Shown here in pieces: positions 8,076 to 15,723 of a stretch of DNA of 64,000 nucleotides (position 1 is its first letter; each line of letters begins with the position of its first letter). The translations under genes and the position numbers were made by a program. The stretch is taken from contig GG774889.1 in the NCBI GenBank assembly GCA_000163695.1, positions 235,670 to 299,669 of the forward strand. The letters run 5' to 3'. The stretch comes from Bacteroidetes oral taxon 274 str. F0058. Its GTDB lineage: Bacteria > Bacteroidota > Bacteroidia > Bacteroidales > Paludibacteraceae. Under the pieces are notes generated by a model. It was not told the DNA's origin. It searched no databases and saw only the letters and a program-made list of their open reading frames with translations.

Positions 8076-8396
8076 ATGAAAAAATATCTATTTCTTACTC
8101 TATTTGCTGCTTTTTGTAGCTGTACACATTATAAAAGTACAGACTATGAAGGAAGTATAGATGAAGGTTACCCAAATGGCATTTATGATGCTATCATACA
8201 TGTCTATAACCCCAATACAAAGCATAATGCTACTTATACTTTAGAAGTAGAGGTTGAGAATGAAGAGCTTATAAAAATATATTGGAATAATGGGGGCTGG
8301 TTGGATGATAGCCATTTTTCTCCTGTTGATATCAGTGAAGGCTCAGCTTCTTTTACTGACGATAGAGGTTACAGATATAGTGTCGAATTGGATTAG
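8076..8396 (+). CDS. Small lipoprotein of unknown function
   Basis: 106 residues starting MKKYLFLTLFAAFCSC, a lipoprotein signal peptide with the lipid-attachment cysteine at about residue 16. The mature part is acidic and rich in aromatic and beta-type residues (YDAIIHVYNPNTKHNATYTL, YWNNGGWLDDSHF), suggesting a compact beta-sheet domain. I do not recognise the family. The longer frame from 8022 would bury the signal peptide, so the ATG at 8076 is preferred. It lies in the same AT-rich islet as the Sel1 gene and precedes a strong terminator. Confidence 0.7.
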   Translation: MKKYLFLTLFAAFCSCTHYKSTDYEGSIDEGYPNGIYDAIIHVYNPNTKHNATYTLEVEVENEELIKIYWNNGGWLDDSHFSPVDISEGSASFTDDRGYRYSVELD

Positions 8397-8427
8397 TTTT
8401 TTGGAACAAGAGTTTTTTTAAAAATTG

Positions 8428-8441
8428 TCTGTATGAAAGTT
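8428..8441. repeat. Right arm of 14-bp inverted repeat flanking the Sel1 islet
   Basis: TCTGTATGAAAGTT is the exact reverse complement of the arm at 6518-6531. It is followed by a local inverted repeat of ATGAAA and TTTCAT. Confidence 0.7.
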
Positions 8442-8555
8442 AGAAAGTTTCATCACAACTTACAAGGTTGCTCTGATTATGTCCGAGTTATTTGTATTTT
8501 GATGCTTTTTAGTTTTATCAGACAGCACTAATCGGAACTATTTCTGATGACAACC

Positions 8556-8600
8556 AAAAAGGGCAGACCCTCGAAAAACGATGAGAGTCTACCCTTTTTT
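8556..8600. terminator. Bidirectional hairpin terminator between the lipoprotein gene and clpB
   Basis: A-run, GGGCAGACCCTC stem, loop, GAGAGTCTACCC and T-run. The A/T flanks let it work for the plus-strand islet and for the convergent clpB transcript. Confidence 0.8.
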
Positions 8601-8663
8601 CGTTGATTATATGCGAGATGGCAGCGAGTCGATTACCGTCTGTCGCAAAGTAGTGTCGGGCGA

Positions 8664-10817
8664 TTAGTTCTCGAAAACGAGTCGTCCGTCTTGCTCGCCG
8701 ACCTTCACTGTCGACGAGGTGGCGACTTCGCCCGCAATAATCTTCTTCGAAAGCTCGTTGAGCAACAGCCGTTGGATAACGCGTTTGACGGGTCGTGCTC
8801 CGAACTGCGGGTCGTAACCCTTGGCGGCTATCAGGTCTATGGCATTGTCGGTTATCTCCATCGATATGCCGTTGTGTTGGAGCATACGGCGTACGGCGTC
8901 TATCTGCAATACTACTACTTGACGGATTTCGTCTTCGGTGAGCGGCGTGAACATTATCAGTTCGTCGATACGGTTTAGAAATTCGGGACGAATGGTCTGT
9001 TTGAGCAACTCGAACACTTCGTTTTGTGTCTTTTCGATAACCTCTTCGCGGTTCGATTCGTTGATTTTATCGAAGTTCTCGCGTATCAGCTGCGAGCCGA
9101 GATTGGAGGTCATTATTATTATGGTGTTTTTGAAGTTTACCACACGTCCTTTGTTGTCGGTGAGTCGTCCGTCGTCGAGTACTTGCAGCAATACGTTGAA
9201 AACGTCGGGGTGAGCCTTCTCTATCTCGTCGAACAGCACTACCGAGTAGGGCTTGTGCCTTATGGCTTCGGTGAGCTGACCGCCTTCGTCGTAGCCTACA
9301 TATCCCGGAGGAGCTCCCACAAGGCGCGATGCCGAGTGTTTCTCTTGATATTCGCTCATATCGATACGCGTCATCAGGTTTTCGTTGTCGAAGAGGTACT
9401 CTGCCAGAGCCTTTGCCAATTCGGTCTTGCCCACACCTGTGGTACCCAAGAAGATAAACGAGCCTATCGGGCGTTTGGTGTCTTGCAGCCCTGCACGTGA
9501 GCGTCTGATGGCATTGGCTATTGCCGATATGGCTTCGCTCTGCCCGATTACCCGTTTGTGCAGCTCTGCCTCGAGGTTGAGCAATTTTTCCTTCTCGGTC
9601 TGCATAATACGTGTGGCGGGTATCCCTGTCCAGCGACTTACCACTTCGGCTATGTCTTCTTTGTCGACCTCTTCTTTTATGAGCGGTGCACCTTGTTGTA
9701 TACCCGACAGCTTTTGCTTGTTTTCGGCGATTTTCTGCTCTTCTTCTTTTATTTTACCGTAACGAAGCTCGGCTACCTTGCCGTAGTCGCCGTCTTGTTC
9801 GGCTTTGTCTGCCTCGAAACGATACCGTTCGATATTTGCCTTAGAAGCCTGTATCTCGGAGATAACGCTTTTTTCTTCTTGCCACTGTTTGCGTACTTCG
9901 GAGGCTTTTTGTTTCTGTTCGGTTATTTCATCAGATAATTTTTGAAGTTTCTCTTCGTCGTTGTCGCGTTTTATCGCTTCGCGTTCGATTTCGAGCTGCT
10001 TGATGTTTCTTTCGAGTATATCGAGCTCTTCGGGCATCGAGTTTACTTCGAGTCGGAGCTTGGCTGCTGCCTCGTCCATAAGGTCGATAGCCTTATCGGG
10101 CAGGAAACGGTTGGTGATACACCTGCTCGAGAGTTCTACGGCAGCAATGATAGCCTCGTCTTTGATACGCACCTGATGGTGGTTTTCGTAACGTTCTTTC
10201 AGTCCGCGTAATATTGCGATGCTGCTTGCCTCGTCGGGTTCGTTGACCATTACCATCTGGAAACGGCGTTCGAGAGCTTTGTCTTTCTCGAAATACTTCT
10301 GATATTCGTCGAGCGTGGTAGCCCCTATCGAACGTAGTTCGCCTCGTGCCAATGCGGGTTTCAGTATGTTGGCGGCGTCCATGGCTCCTTCCGACTTGCC
10401 TGCCCCGACGAGCGTGTGTATCTCGTCGATGAAAAGGATTATCTCGCCTTCCGACTCTATAACTTCGTTTACGACCGATTTCAGACGTTCTTCGAACTCG
10501 CCTTTGTACATAGCTCCCGCTATGAGTGCTCCCATATCGAGCGAAAAAATCTTTTTCGACTTCAGGTTTTCGGGCACGTCGCCTCTGACTATTCGCTGTG
10601 CGAGCCCGTCGACGATGGCGGTCTTACCCGTACCAGGTTCGCCGATAAGTATGGGGTTGTTTTTGGTACGACGGCTGAGTATCTGCAATACACGCCGTAT
10701 TTCGTCGTCTCGACCGATTACGGGGTCGAGCTTGCCGTTACGGGCTTTGTTGCATAGGTTGATGGCGTACCGTTGCAGCCCGCTCTCTTTCTGTTGATTA
10801 TTATTGTTGTTGTTCAT
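8664..10817 (-). CDS. clpB: ClpB-type AAA+ disaggregase lacking the N-terminal domain
   Basis: 717 residues with two AAA+ modules. The first Walker A, GEPGTGKT, is at about residues 59-66, with Walker B LFIDEIHTL. A ClpB-type coiled-coil middle domain spans roughly residues 265-390 (KLQKLSDEITEQKQ). The second Walker A, GTTGVGKT, has Walker B VVLFDEIEKAHPDV and sensor-2 GARPVKR. ClpB works with DnaK to pull proteins out of aggregates, and the M-domain separates it from ClpC or ClpA. ClpB is normally about 860 residues with a 145-residue N-domain. Here the protein begins with an Asn/Gln-rich stretch directly before the first AAA+ module. It therefore matches the short isoform made elsewhere by internal initiation. 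No N-domain coding remnant is visible upstream. Confidence 0.93.
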   Translation of the reverse strand: MNNNNNNQQKESGLQRYAINLCNKARNGKLDPVIGRDDEIRRVLQILSRRTKNNPILIGEPGTGKTAIVDGLAQRIVRGDVPENLKSKKIFSLDMGALIAGAMYKGEFEERLKSVVNEVIESEGEIILFIDEIHTLVGAGKSEGAMDAANILKPALARGELRSIGATTLDEYQKYFEKDKALERRFQMVMVNEPDEASSIAILRGLKERYENHHQVRIKDEAIIAAVELSSRCITNRFLPDKAIDLMDEAAAKLRLEVNSMPEELDILERNIKQLEIEREAIKRDNDEEKLQKLSDEITEQKQKASEVRKQWQEEKSVISEIQASKANIERYRFEADKAEQDGDYGKVAELRYGKIKEEEQKIAENKQKLSGIQQGAPLIKEEVDKEDIAEVVSRWTGIPATRIMQTEKEKLLNLEAELHKRVIGQSEAISAIANAIRRSRAGLQDTKRPIGSFIFLGTTGVGKTELAKALAEYLFDNENLMTRIDMSEYQEKHSASRLVGAPPGYVGYDEGGQLTEAIRHKPYSVVLFDEIEKAHPDVFNVLLQVLDDGRLTDNKGRVVNFKNTIIIMTSNLGSQLIRENFDKINESNREEVIEKTQNEVFELLKQTIRPEFLNRIDELIMFTPLTEDEIRQVVVLQIDAVRRMLQHNGISMEITDNAIDLIAAKGYDPQFGARPVKRVIQRLLLNELSKKIIAGEVATSSTVKVGEQDGRLVFEN

Positions 10818-10849
10818 ATTCGTAGCTTAAAAAATAATTTTATAATGTT

Positions 10850-10913
10850 GGTCTTACAAAAGACCGATTATTTCTACACTTTTTTATCAAATTCTGTTCC
10901 ACAAACAGAATTT
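10850..10913 (-). promoter_or_regulatory. Two tandem inverted repeats in the clpB leader
   Basis: GGTCTT-ACAA-AAGACC (10850-10865) is followed 23 bases further upstream of clpB by AAATTCTGTT-CCACA-AACAGAATTT (10889-10913), a perfect 10-bp inverted repeat with a 5-base centre. They lie 32-96 bases before the clpB start. They could be operator sites, leader-RNA hairpins or a thermosensor-like structure; the sequence does not decide. Confidence 0.5.
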
Positions 10914-11213
10914 CTCTTTCGGCTGTCATAATGTCTTGTTTTTGAGTATTTTGTTCTGACTTTTTGTCTGAGATGAAGATTTGCGACCGCCATTATTTCC
11001 GATAAACTCGAGTTCGATAGTAGGATAACGGTTTACAGCTGTGAAAAACAATGAAATATGATAATGTTTGTGCAATGTTAGTAAAAAAAATAAAAACGTT
11101 AGTTGTTGATAATCAACATTCCACCTGTTAAGACAACATTGATGATAAAATTATCTGTAATTTTTTGTTGGAGGATTAATTAATATAAATTTTACGGTTA
11201 AACTAAAATATAT

Positions 11214-11221
11214 TAAATTTG
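11214..11221 (+). promoter_or_regulatory. -7 promoter element (TAAATTTG) of the C1 peptidase
   Basis: A plus-strand TAAATTTG lies 62 bases before the ATG at 11284. Confidence 0.5.
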
Positions 11222-11283
11222 CATTTCTTTTGGCATAATATCGTGTAGAATAGAATTAAAAATAATAAAACATAAGTGTAATA

Positions 11284-12465
11284 ATGAGGAAATTAACAAT
11301 TTTGACTATTGCTATTGTCTCCTGTCTCGGAGGCTTTGCACAGAAAGACACCACAGGGTTCGTCTTTACCACCGTTAAGGAAAATAAAATCACGTCGGTC
11401 AAGAACCAAAACCGTTCGTCGACCTGCTGGGCATACTCGGCTCTGGGCTTCCTCGAAGCTGAACTACTTAGGCTCAATAAGGGCGACCACGACTTCTCCG
11501 AAATGTTTGTCGTTTACCACACTATGCTCGACAGGGCTGTCAATTATGTCCGTCTGCACGGCGACGCCAGCTTTTCGCCCGGCGGCAGCTTCTACGATGT
11601 GCTCTACTGTTGGCGACACTACGGCATTGTGCCCGACAAGGCTATGCCCGCAGGCGTTATGTATGGCGACACCTTGGCTAATCACAGCGACTTGGACGCT
11701 GCAGCAAAAGCATACGTCGACGTCATAGCCAAGAGTACCGCTTCGAAAATATCGCCCTTGTGGCGACGTCCGCTCGAGGCTATCTACGAGACATATCTGG
11801 GCAAACTGCCGCAGGAGTTTACCTACAAAGGCAAAAAGTATACGCCTCGCTCGTTTGCCGACAGCTTCGGGCTCAATATGGACGACTACATATCGCTGAC
11901 GAGCTACAGCCATCACCCGTTTTATGAGGCTTTTGCTATCGAGATACAAGACAATTGGCGAGGCGCAAAGTCGTACAACCTGCCTATCGACGAACTGATG
12001 CAGGTGATGAGAAATGCCGTAAATACGGGCTATACCATCGCTTGGGGCTCCGACGTGAGCGAAGAGGGTTTCACCCGTAACGGCATTGCCGTGATGCCCG
12101 ATGTTAAGAAGGGTGCCGAGCTCACCGGCTCCGATATGGCTCACTGGCTCGGACTGTCGAAAGCCGACAGACGTGCAGAGCTGACGTCGCGACCATTGCC
12201 CGAAATGACCGTTACACAGCAGATGAGGCAAGAGGCTTACGACAACTGGGAGACCACCGACGACCACGGTATGTTGATATACGGTCTGGCAAAAGACCAG
12301 AACGGCAAACAGTATTTCATGGTGAAAAACTCTTGGGGGCAGGCAGGCAAATACAAGGGATTTTGGTACGCCTCCGAGGCGTTCGTAGCCTACAAGACGA
12401 TGAATATCGTGGTGCATAAAAATGCTATTCCCAAAGATATACTGAAAAAATTGAATATTAAATAA
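11284..12465 (+). CDS. Secreted C1-family cysteine aminopeptidase (bleomycin hydrolase type)
   Basis: 393 residues with a signal peptide (cleavage near GGFAQ, residue 20). The nucleophile region NQNRSSTCWAYSALGFLE puts the catalytic cysteine at about residue 48. DDHGMLIYG supplies the histidine (about 328) and VKNSWG the asparagine (about 349). The long insertion between Cys and His is typical of C1B aminopeptidase C/bleomycin hydrolases, which trim N-terminal residues from peptides in homohexamers. The classical enzyme is cytoplasmic, but this one has an export signal, as in many Bacteroidetes homologues, so it should act in the periplasm. It is a single-gene unit with its own promoter and terminator. 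Confidence 0.93.
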   Translation: MRKLTILTIAIVSCLGGFAQKDTTGFVFTTVKENKITSVKNQNRSSTCWAYSALGFLEAELLRLNKGDHDFSEMFVVYHTMLDRAVNYVRLHGDASFSPGGSFYDVLYCWRHYGIVPDKAMPAGVMYGDTLANHSDLDAAAKAYVDVIAKSTASKISPLWRRPLEAIYETYLGKLPQEFTYKGKKYTPRSFADSFGLNMDDYISLTSYSHHPFYEAFAIEIQDNWRGAKSYNLPIDELMQVMRNAVNTGYTIAWGSDVSEEGFTRNGIAVMPDVKKGAELTGSDMAHWLGLSKADRRAELTSRPLPEMTVTQQMRQEAYDNWETTDDHGMLIYGLAKDQNGKQYFMVKNSWGQAGKYKGFWYASEAFVAYKTMNIVVHKNAIPKDILKKLNIK

Positions 12466-12488
12466 ATCGACTCCGAACAGTAATACAA

Positions 12489-12523
12489 GGCTGCCTCTCC
12501 GTAAAAAAGAGGCAGCTTTTTTC
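12489..12523 (+). terminator. Rho-independent terminator of the C1 peptidase
   Basis: GCTGCCTCT and AGAGGCAGC form a 9-bp stem followed by six T, 24 bases past the stop. Confidence 0.9.
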
Positions 12524-12575
12524 GTATACGATGAATTTTGTTTGAGGATTACAAATAAAATATGTAATTTTGTCA

Positions 12576-12583
12576 TATTTTTG
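12576..12583 (+). promoter_or_regulatory. -7 promoter element (TATTTTTG)
   Basis: TATTTTTG lies 69 bases before the ATG of the sigma-54-type regulator and probably drives the operon through secG. Confidence 0.45.
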
Positions 12584-12651
12584 CGACAACGGAATAGCCA
12601 CAGAGAGTTTCGTTGCATACAATAATTATATTATTTCATATTCGCAATACT

Positions 12652-13923
12652 ATGATGGATGCAAATCAGATACAGACTATCAAGCAGAAATTCAATATAA
12701 TAGGCAATTCACCTCTGCTCAATAGGGCTATTGACGTAGCGGTACAGGTAGCCAATACCGAGCTTACGGTGCTTATAACGGGAGAGAGTGGAGTAGGTAA
12801 GGAATTTTTCCCGCAGATAATACACCAATACTCTCATCGTAAGCACAATCCGTATATCGCCGTCAATTGTGGAGCTATCCCCGAGGGTACTATCGACTCG
12901 GAGCTGTTCGGACACGAGAAAGGCTCGTTTACCTCGGCTACTTCTGATAGGAAAGGTTACTTCGAGGTTGCAGACAAGGGGACTATTTTCCTCGACGAGG
13001 TAGGCGAGCTGCCTCTTCAGACACAGGTACGCCTTCTGCGTGTGCTCGAAGCGGGCGAATTTATGCGGGTAGGCTCCTCTAAGGTGCAGAAGACGGATGT
13101 GCGTGTGGTGGCTGCCACCAATCTCGATTTGCCGCAAGCCATTGCACAAGGGCGTTTCCGTGAAGACCTCTACTATCGTCTCAATGCCGTGCCCATCAAC
13201 ATACCTCCTCTTAGGGAGCGTAAAGAGGATATTGCATTGCTGTTTCGTAAGTTTGCTGCCGATTTCGCCGAAGCGTACAAGATGCCGCCAGTAAGACTCA
13301 CAGAGAAAGCTCAGAATATGCTCGTCGGTTACTATTGGAAAGGCAACATACGCCAGCTGAAAAATATTACGGAACAGATATCCGTTATAGAGCAAAATCG
13401 TGATATAGATGAAGTTACACTAAAAAAATATCTCCCCGATACCGAAAATATGCTCCCGATGGTTACGGGGGGGGGCAACTTCGTGGATACCAAGAGTTTC
13501 AATACCGAACGCGAGATACTGTATCAGATACTTTTCGATATGCGGAAAGATATAACAGACCTCAAAGCGTTGGTTAATAATATAATGTCGGGTAATGTCG
13601 ATGTGATAGCATACAAAGACAATGTGCATCAGACGCCGATAGTAGCTCATAGCCCTGATGTAGAAGATGTTATAGAGTTTACACCCGATATAAGTCGTCG
13701 TATAAAAACGCCTAAAATATCGGATATCCCTCAGATAGAAGATACTGAGGAGTATGTAGAAGAGTCGCTGGCTATACCTGATGCCGAAAAAGATATAATT
13801 ATCAAGGCTTTGACTCGGCACAGAGGAAAACGCAAATATGCAGCACAAGACCTGAAGATTTCCGAGCGAACGCTTTATCGAAAAATCAAGGAATACGACT
13901 TGGAAAATATGAATTTCAAATAA
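12652..13923 (+). CDS. Sigma-54-type AAA+ transcriptional regulator with Fis HTH
   Basis: 423 residues from the ATG at 12652; the longer frame adds 13 residues with no domain. The AAA+ module starts immediately, with no receiver or other sensor domain. Walker A GESGVGKE is at about 44-51 and Walker B GTIFLDEVGEL near 107-117; VAATNLDLP and RLNAVPINIPPLRERKEDI follow. The C-terminus ends in a Fis-type helix-turn-helix (RHRGKRKYAAQDLKISERTL). Such proteins remodel sigma-54 RNA polymerase. The sigma-54 contact loop, normally GAFTGA, reads GSFTSA at about 91-96. A run of nine G at 13467-13475 lies between the AAA+ and DNA-binding parts. The arrangement regulator-lptE-TPR-secG recurs in Bacteroidales. 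Confidence 0.92.
   Translation: MMDANQIQTIKQKFNIIGNSPLLNRAIDVAVQVANTELTVLITGESGVGKEFFPQIIHQYSHRKHNPYIAVNCGAIPEGTIDSELFGHEKGSFTSATSDRKGYFEVADKGTIFLDEVGELPLQTQVRLLRVLEAGEFMRVGSSKVQKTDVRVVAATNLDLPQAIAQGRFREDLYYRLNAVPINIPPLRERKEDIALLFRKFAADFAEAYKMPPVRLTEKAQNMLVGYYWKGNIRQLKNITEQISVIEQNRDIDEVTLKKYLPDTENMLPMVTGGGNFVDTKSFNTEREILYQILFDMRKDITDLKALVNNIMSGNVDVIAYKDNVHQTPIVAHSPDVEDVIEFTPDISRRIKTPKISDIPQIEDTEEYVEESLAIPDAEKDIIIKALTRHRGKRKYAAQDLKISERTLYRKIKEYDLENMNFK
13467..13475 (+). repeat. Homopolymeric G9 tract in the coding sequence
   Basis: Nine consecutive G encode the tail of a Thr codon plus a Gly-Gly-Gly stretch around residue 273 of the regulator. A one-base slip would remove the Fis DNA-binding domain and leave the AAA+ domain intact. 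Confidence 0.9.
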
Positions 13924-13953
13924 ACATTGTGTAAAATAATCGTTAGTAGAAGT

Positions 13954-14472
13954 ATGAAAATAAGATATATAATATTGTCCATTATCGTTGCGGCAGGTTA
14001 TTTTATCGCATCCTCGTGCGGCGTCGAATATAAATTGACCAATGCCAAACTCGACTATTCGATATATAAAACTATTGCCGTGGGCGATTTTCCCAATCAA
14101 GCCCCATTGGTATACCCATCTCTTTATCAAGAGTTTAATGAAAAGCTGAAAAATGCTTATACTCGTCAGACACGACTTCAGATGGTGCCTCAGAACGGCG
14201 ACTACAACGTAGGAGGAGCCATCGTGGGTTACACTCTGCAACAGCTCTCTGTCGGAGCCGACGGGTTAGCGGCACAGACCCGCCTGATAATGACGGTCAG
14301 AGTGATTTTCTCGAACTCGAAAAACTCTCAGGAAGACTTCGATCGCAACTTTACGGCTCAGAAAGAGTTTCCTGCCACAACGTCGTTCGAGAGTGTGCAA
14401 GGGCAGCTTGTGTCGGAGCTTGTAGACGAGATAGTCGATCAGATTTTTAACGCCACGGTAGCTTCCTGGTAA
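13954..14472 (+). CDS. lptE: LPS-assembly lipoprotein LptE family protein
   Basis: 172 residues. It starts with a lipoprotein signal ending FIASSCGVEYKL, followed by a short beta-rich domain (KTIAVGDFPNQAP, NGDYNVGGAIVGYTLQQLSVG) and a C-terminal helix (VSELVDEIVDQIFNATVASW). This matches the Bacteroidetes LptE family, which plugs the LptD barrel and helps insert LPS into the outer membrane. The ATG at 13954 is chosen because it opens the signal peptide; the 9 residues before it in the longer frame do not fit. It begins 30 bases after the regulator, in the same transcription unit. Confidence 0.85.
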   Translation: MKIRYIILSIIVAAGYFIASSCGVEYKLTNAKLDYSIYKTIAVGDFPNQAPLVYPSLYQEFNEKLKNAYTRQTRLQMVPQNGDYNVGGAIVGYTLQQLSVGADGLAAQTRLIMTVRVIFSNSKNSQEDFDRNFTAQKEFPATTSFESVQGQLVSELVDEIVDQIFNATVASW

Positions 14473-14479
14473 AATACTT

Positions 14480-15031
14480 ATGGAAGGCAACAGTAAGATA
14501 AACAGCCTCATAGCGGGCGAATCAACCGATACAGACCTCTTTGCTTTGCAGCAGTGGGTAGAGCGTTTCCCCTATATGGAGATTTTGCGGTTGATATATC
14601 TTAGAGAGCTCAAAAAACGAGATAAAGAGAGATACCTCACAGAGTTGAAGAAATCGTCGGCATATTTTTCAGACCGTCGGTTTGCATATTTTTTCGTGCA
14701 GGGAGCAGCGGACGGTATCGGGCAGGTATCGGGATATGAGGCTTCTGCCATTGCCTCCGACTATTTTGCCGTCGAAGACCATGTGTCGCGGGAGTCTCTC
14801 AAAGAGCTTGCAGCCAAGCTGAAAAAGGCACGTCTCGACAAACTGTCGAAGCAATCCGAGCCCGAAACTGACGAAAACAAAGAGCTTCGTGCCAAGAGGC
14901 TTATCGCCGAGAAGCGTTATTTTGAGGCTCTAAAAATGTTGAAGAAAATAAATTTGAATAATTCGGAAAAAAATGTTTACTTTGCACTTCAGATAAAATA
15001 TTTGGAGACAATACTCGACTTCAAGGAGTAA
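14480..15031 (+). CDS. Conserved helical (TPR-like) protein between lptE and secG
   Basis: 183 residues, highly charged and predicted all-helical, without a signal peptide or membrane span. The C-terminal half, with KRLIAEKRYFEALKMLKKINLNNSEKN, has the spacing of a single tetratricopeptide unit. The N-terminal half (LFALQQWVERFPYMEILRL) resembles other helical-repeat pieces. It is a cytoplasmic protein of unknown function, and I do not know a characterised homologue. Its start is 7 bases after lptE and its end 76 bases before secG, so it is co-transcribed with them. A link to envelope biogenesis is inferred from position only. Confidence 0.8.
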   Translation: MEGNSKINSLIAGESTDTDLFALQQWVERFPYMEILRLIYLRELKKRDKERYLTELKKSSAYFSDRRFAYFFVQGAADGIGQVSGYEASAIASDYFAVEDHVSRESLKELAAKLKKARLDKLSKQSEPETDENKELRAKRLIAEKRYFEALKMLKKINLNNSEKNVYFALQIKYLETILDFKE

Positions 15032-15107
15032 TCGTCTGGTTTTTATATTATTGTAACTGTGTTTAATAAGTTAATTTATAAATTTAAAATCTAAATAATT
15101 AGTAAAA

Positions 15108-15434
15108 ATGATTCAGTTTTTGACCATACTCATTGTGATTACGGCTGTTATTTTGACTTTTGTGGTGTTGATTCAGAACTCGAAAGGGGGAGGACTTGCA
15201 GCAGGTTTTTCGTCTGCCAATCAGGTGTTTGGCGTTAAGAAGACGACCGACCGCATAGAGAAACTCACGTGGATACTGATTGCTATCATAGTAGTGTTGA
15301 GTATCTTTTCGGCGCGTATGATATCCCACAGACAATCTGCTGGCACGGTATCTGCTGTTGATACAGAGCAGGTTCAGCAACAGGAAGCTGCCGGACAACA
15401 GGAGCAGCCTCAGCCGGTGATACCTGCCGAATAA
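15108..15434 (+). CDS. secG: Preprotein translocase subunit SecG
   Basis: 108 residues. The first membrane span (residues 4-23) is followed by the SecG signature QNSKGGGLAAGFSS, then the cytosolic loop VFGVKKTTDRIEKLTW and the second span (IAIIVVLSIFSARMI). SecG assists SecYEG-dependent export at the inner membrane. The C-terminal tail of about 30 residues is Gln-rich (VQQQEAAGQQEQPQP), as is common in Bacteroidetes. It closes the regulator-lptE-TPR-secG unit. Confidence 0.95.
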   Translation: MIQFLTILIVITAVILTFVVLIQNSKGGGLAAGFSSANQVFGVKKTTDRIEKLTWILIAIIVVLSIFSARMISHRQSAGTVSAVDTEQVQQQEAAGQQEQPQPVIPAE

Positions 15435-15454
15435 AAGTCGTTAATGAACGACTT
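15435..15454 (+). terminator. Hairpin after secG
   Basis: AAGTCGTT-AATG-AACGACTT is a perfect 8-bp stem starting right after the secG stop. The T-tract after it is weak (TTTGTAG), so termination is likely but not certain. The rest of the 289 bases to susC holds only the susC promoter. Confidence 0.55.
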
Positions 15455-15604
15455 TGTAGTCCGCCGAGGTTAGGCAAAGAGTTAAAATTAACAGTAGGTT
15501 TTAGTGTTTGTGTCGGTTATGCACAATCTTTTGTCGATGTATGCGGGTAGTTGTTAAAAAAATAAGATTTAGTGAGATTGCTCTTTTTTTGCGGTAAAAA
15601 ACCT

Positions 15605-15612
15605 TAATTTTG
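15605..15612 (+). promoter_or_regulatory. -7 promoter element (TAATTTTG) of the SusC/SusD operon
   Basis: TAATTTTG lies 112 bases before the susC-type ATG, implying a leader of about 100 bases. TTTG at 15588-15591 is too close to be a standard -33 element. Confidence 0.5.
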
Positions 15613-15723
15613 CCACCACAAGACCCATTTGTTGCGGACTTGTTCTATGCAGCCGAAGAGAGAAAGTTAATTTGAGTAAACCAAAGTAATTTACAAATTT
15701 TAATAATAAACAAGTTTTAATTT

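Larger units (their letters stand above)
10818..11283. other. Long divergent intergenic region upstream of clpB and the C1 peptidase
   Basis: 466 bases without a recognised gene. It holds two hairpins close to clpB (10850-10865 and 10889-10913), an A/T-rich middle and the peptidase promoter at 11214-11221. No TAnnTTTG element is evident for clpB. A minus-strand 29-codon frame about 100 bases before clpB does not resemble a ClpB N-domain. Confidence 0.6.

Noticed and set aside
10818..10960. Minus-strand 29-codon frame upstream of clpB as a ClpB N-domain remnant
   Set aside because: Its translation has no resemblance to the ClpB N-domain and it stops before the clpB start.
11464..12618. 384-codon open frame on the minus strand
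   Set aside because: It is antisense to the C1 peptidase, whose catalytic motifs are intact, and it runs through that gene's terminator.
13420..14241. 273-codon open frame on the minus strand
   Set aside because: It is antisense to the sigma-54-type regulator and lptE, with low-complexity aromatic composition and no motif.
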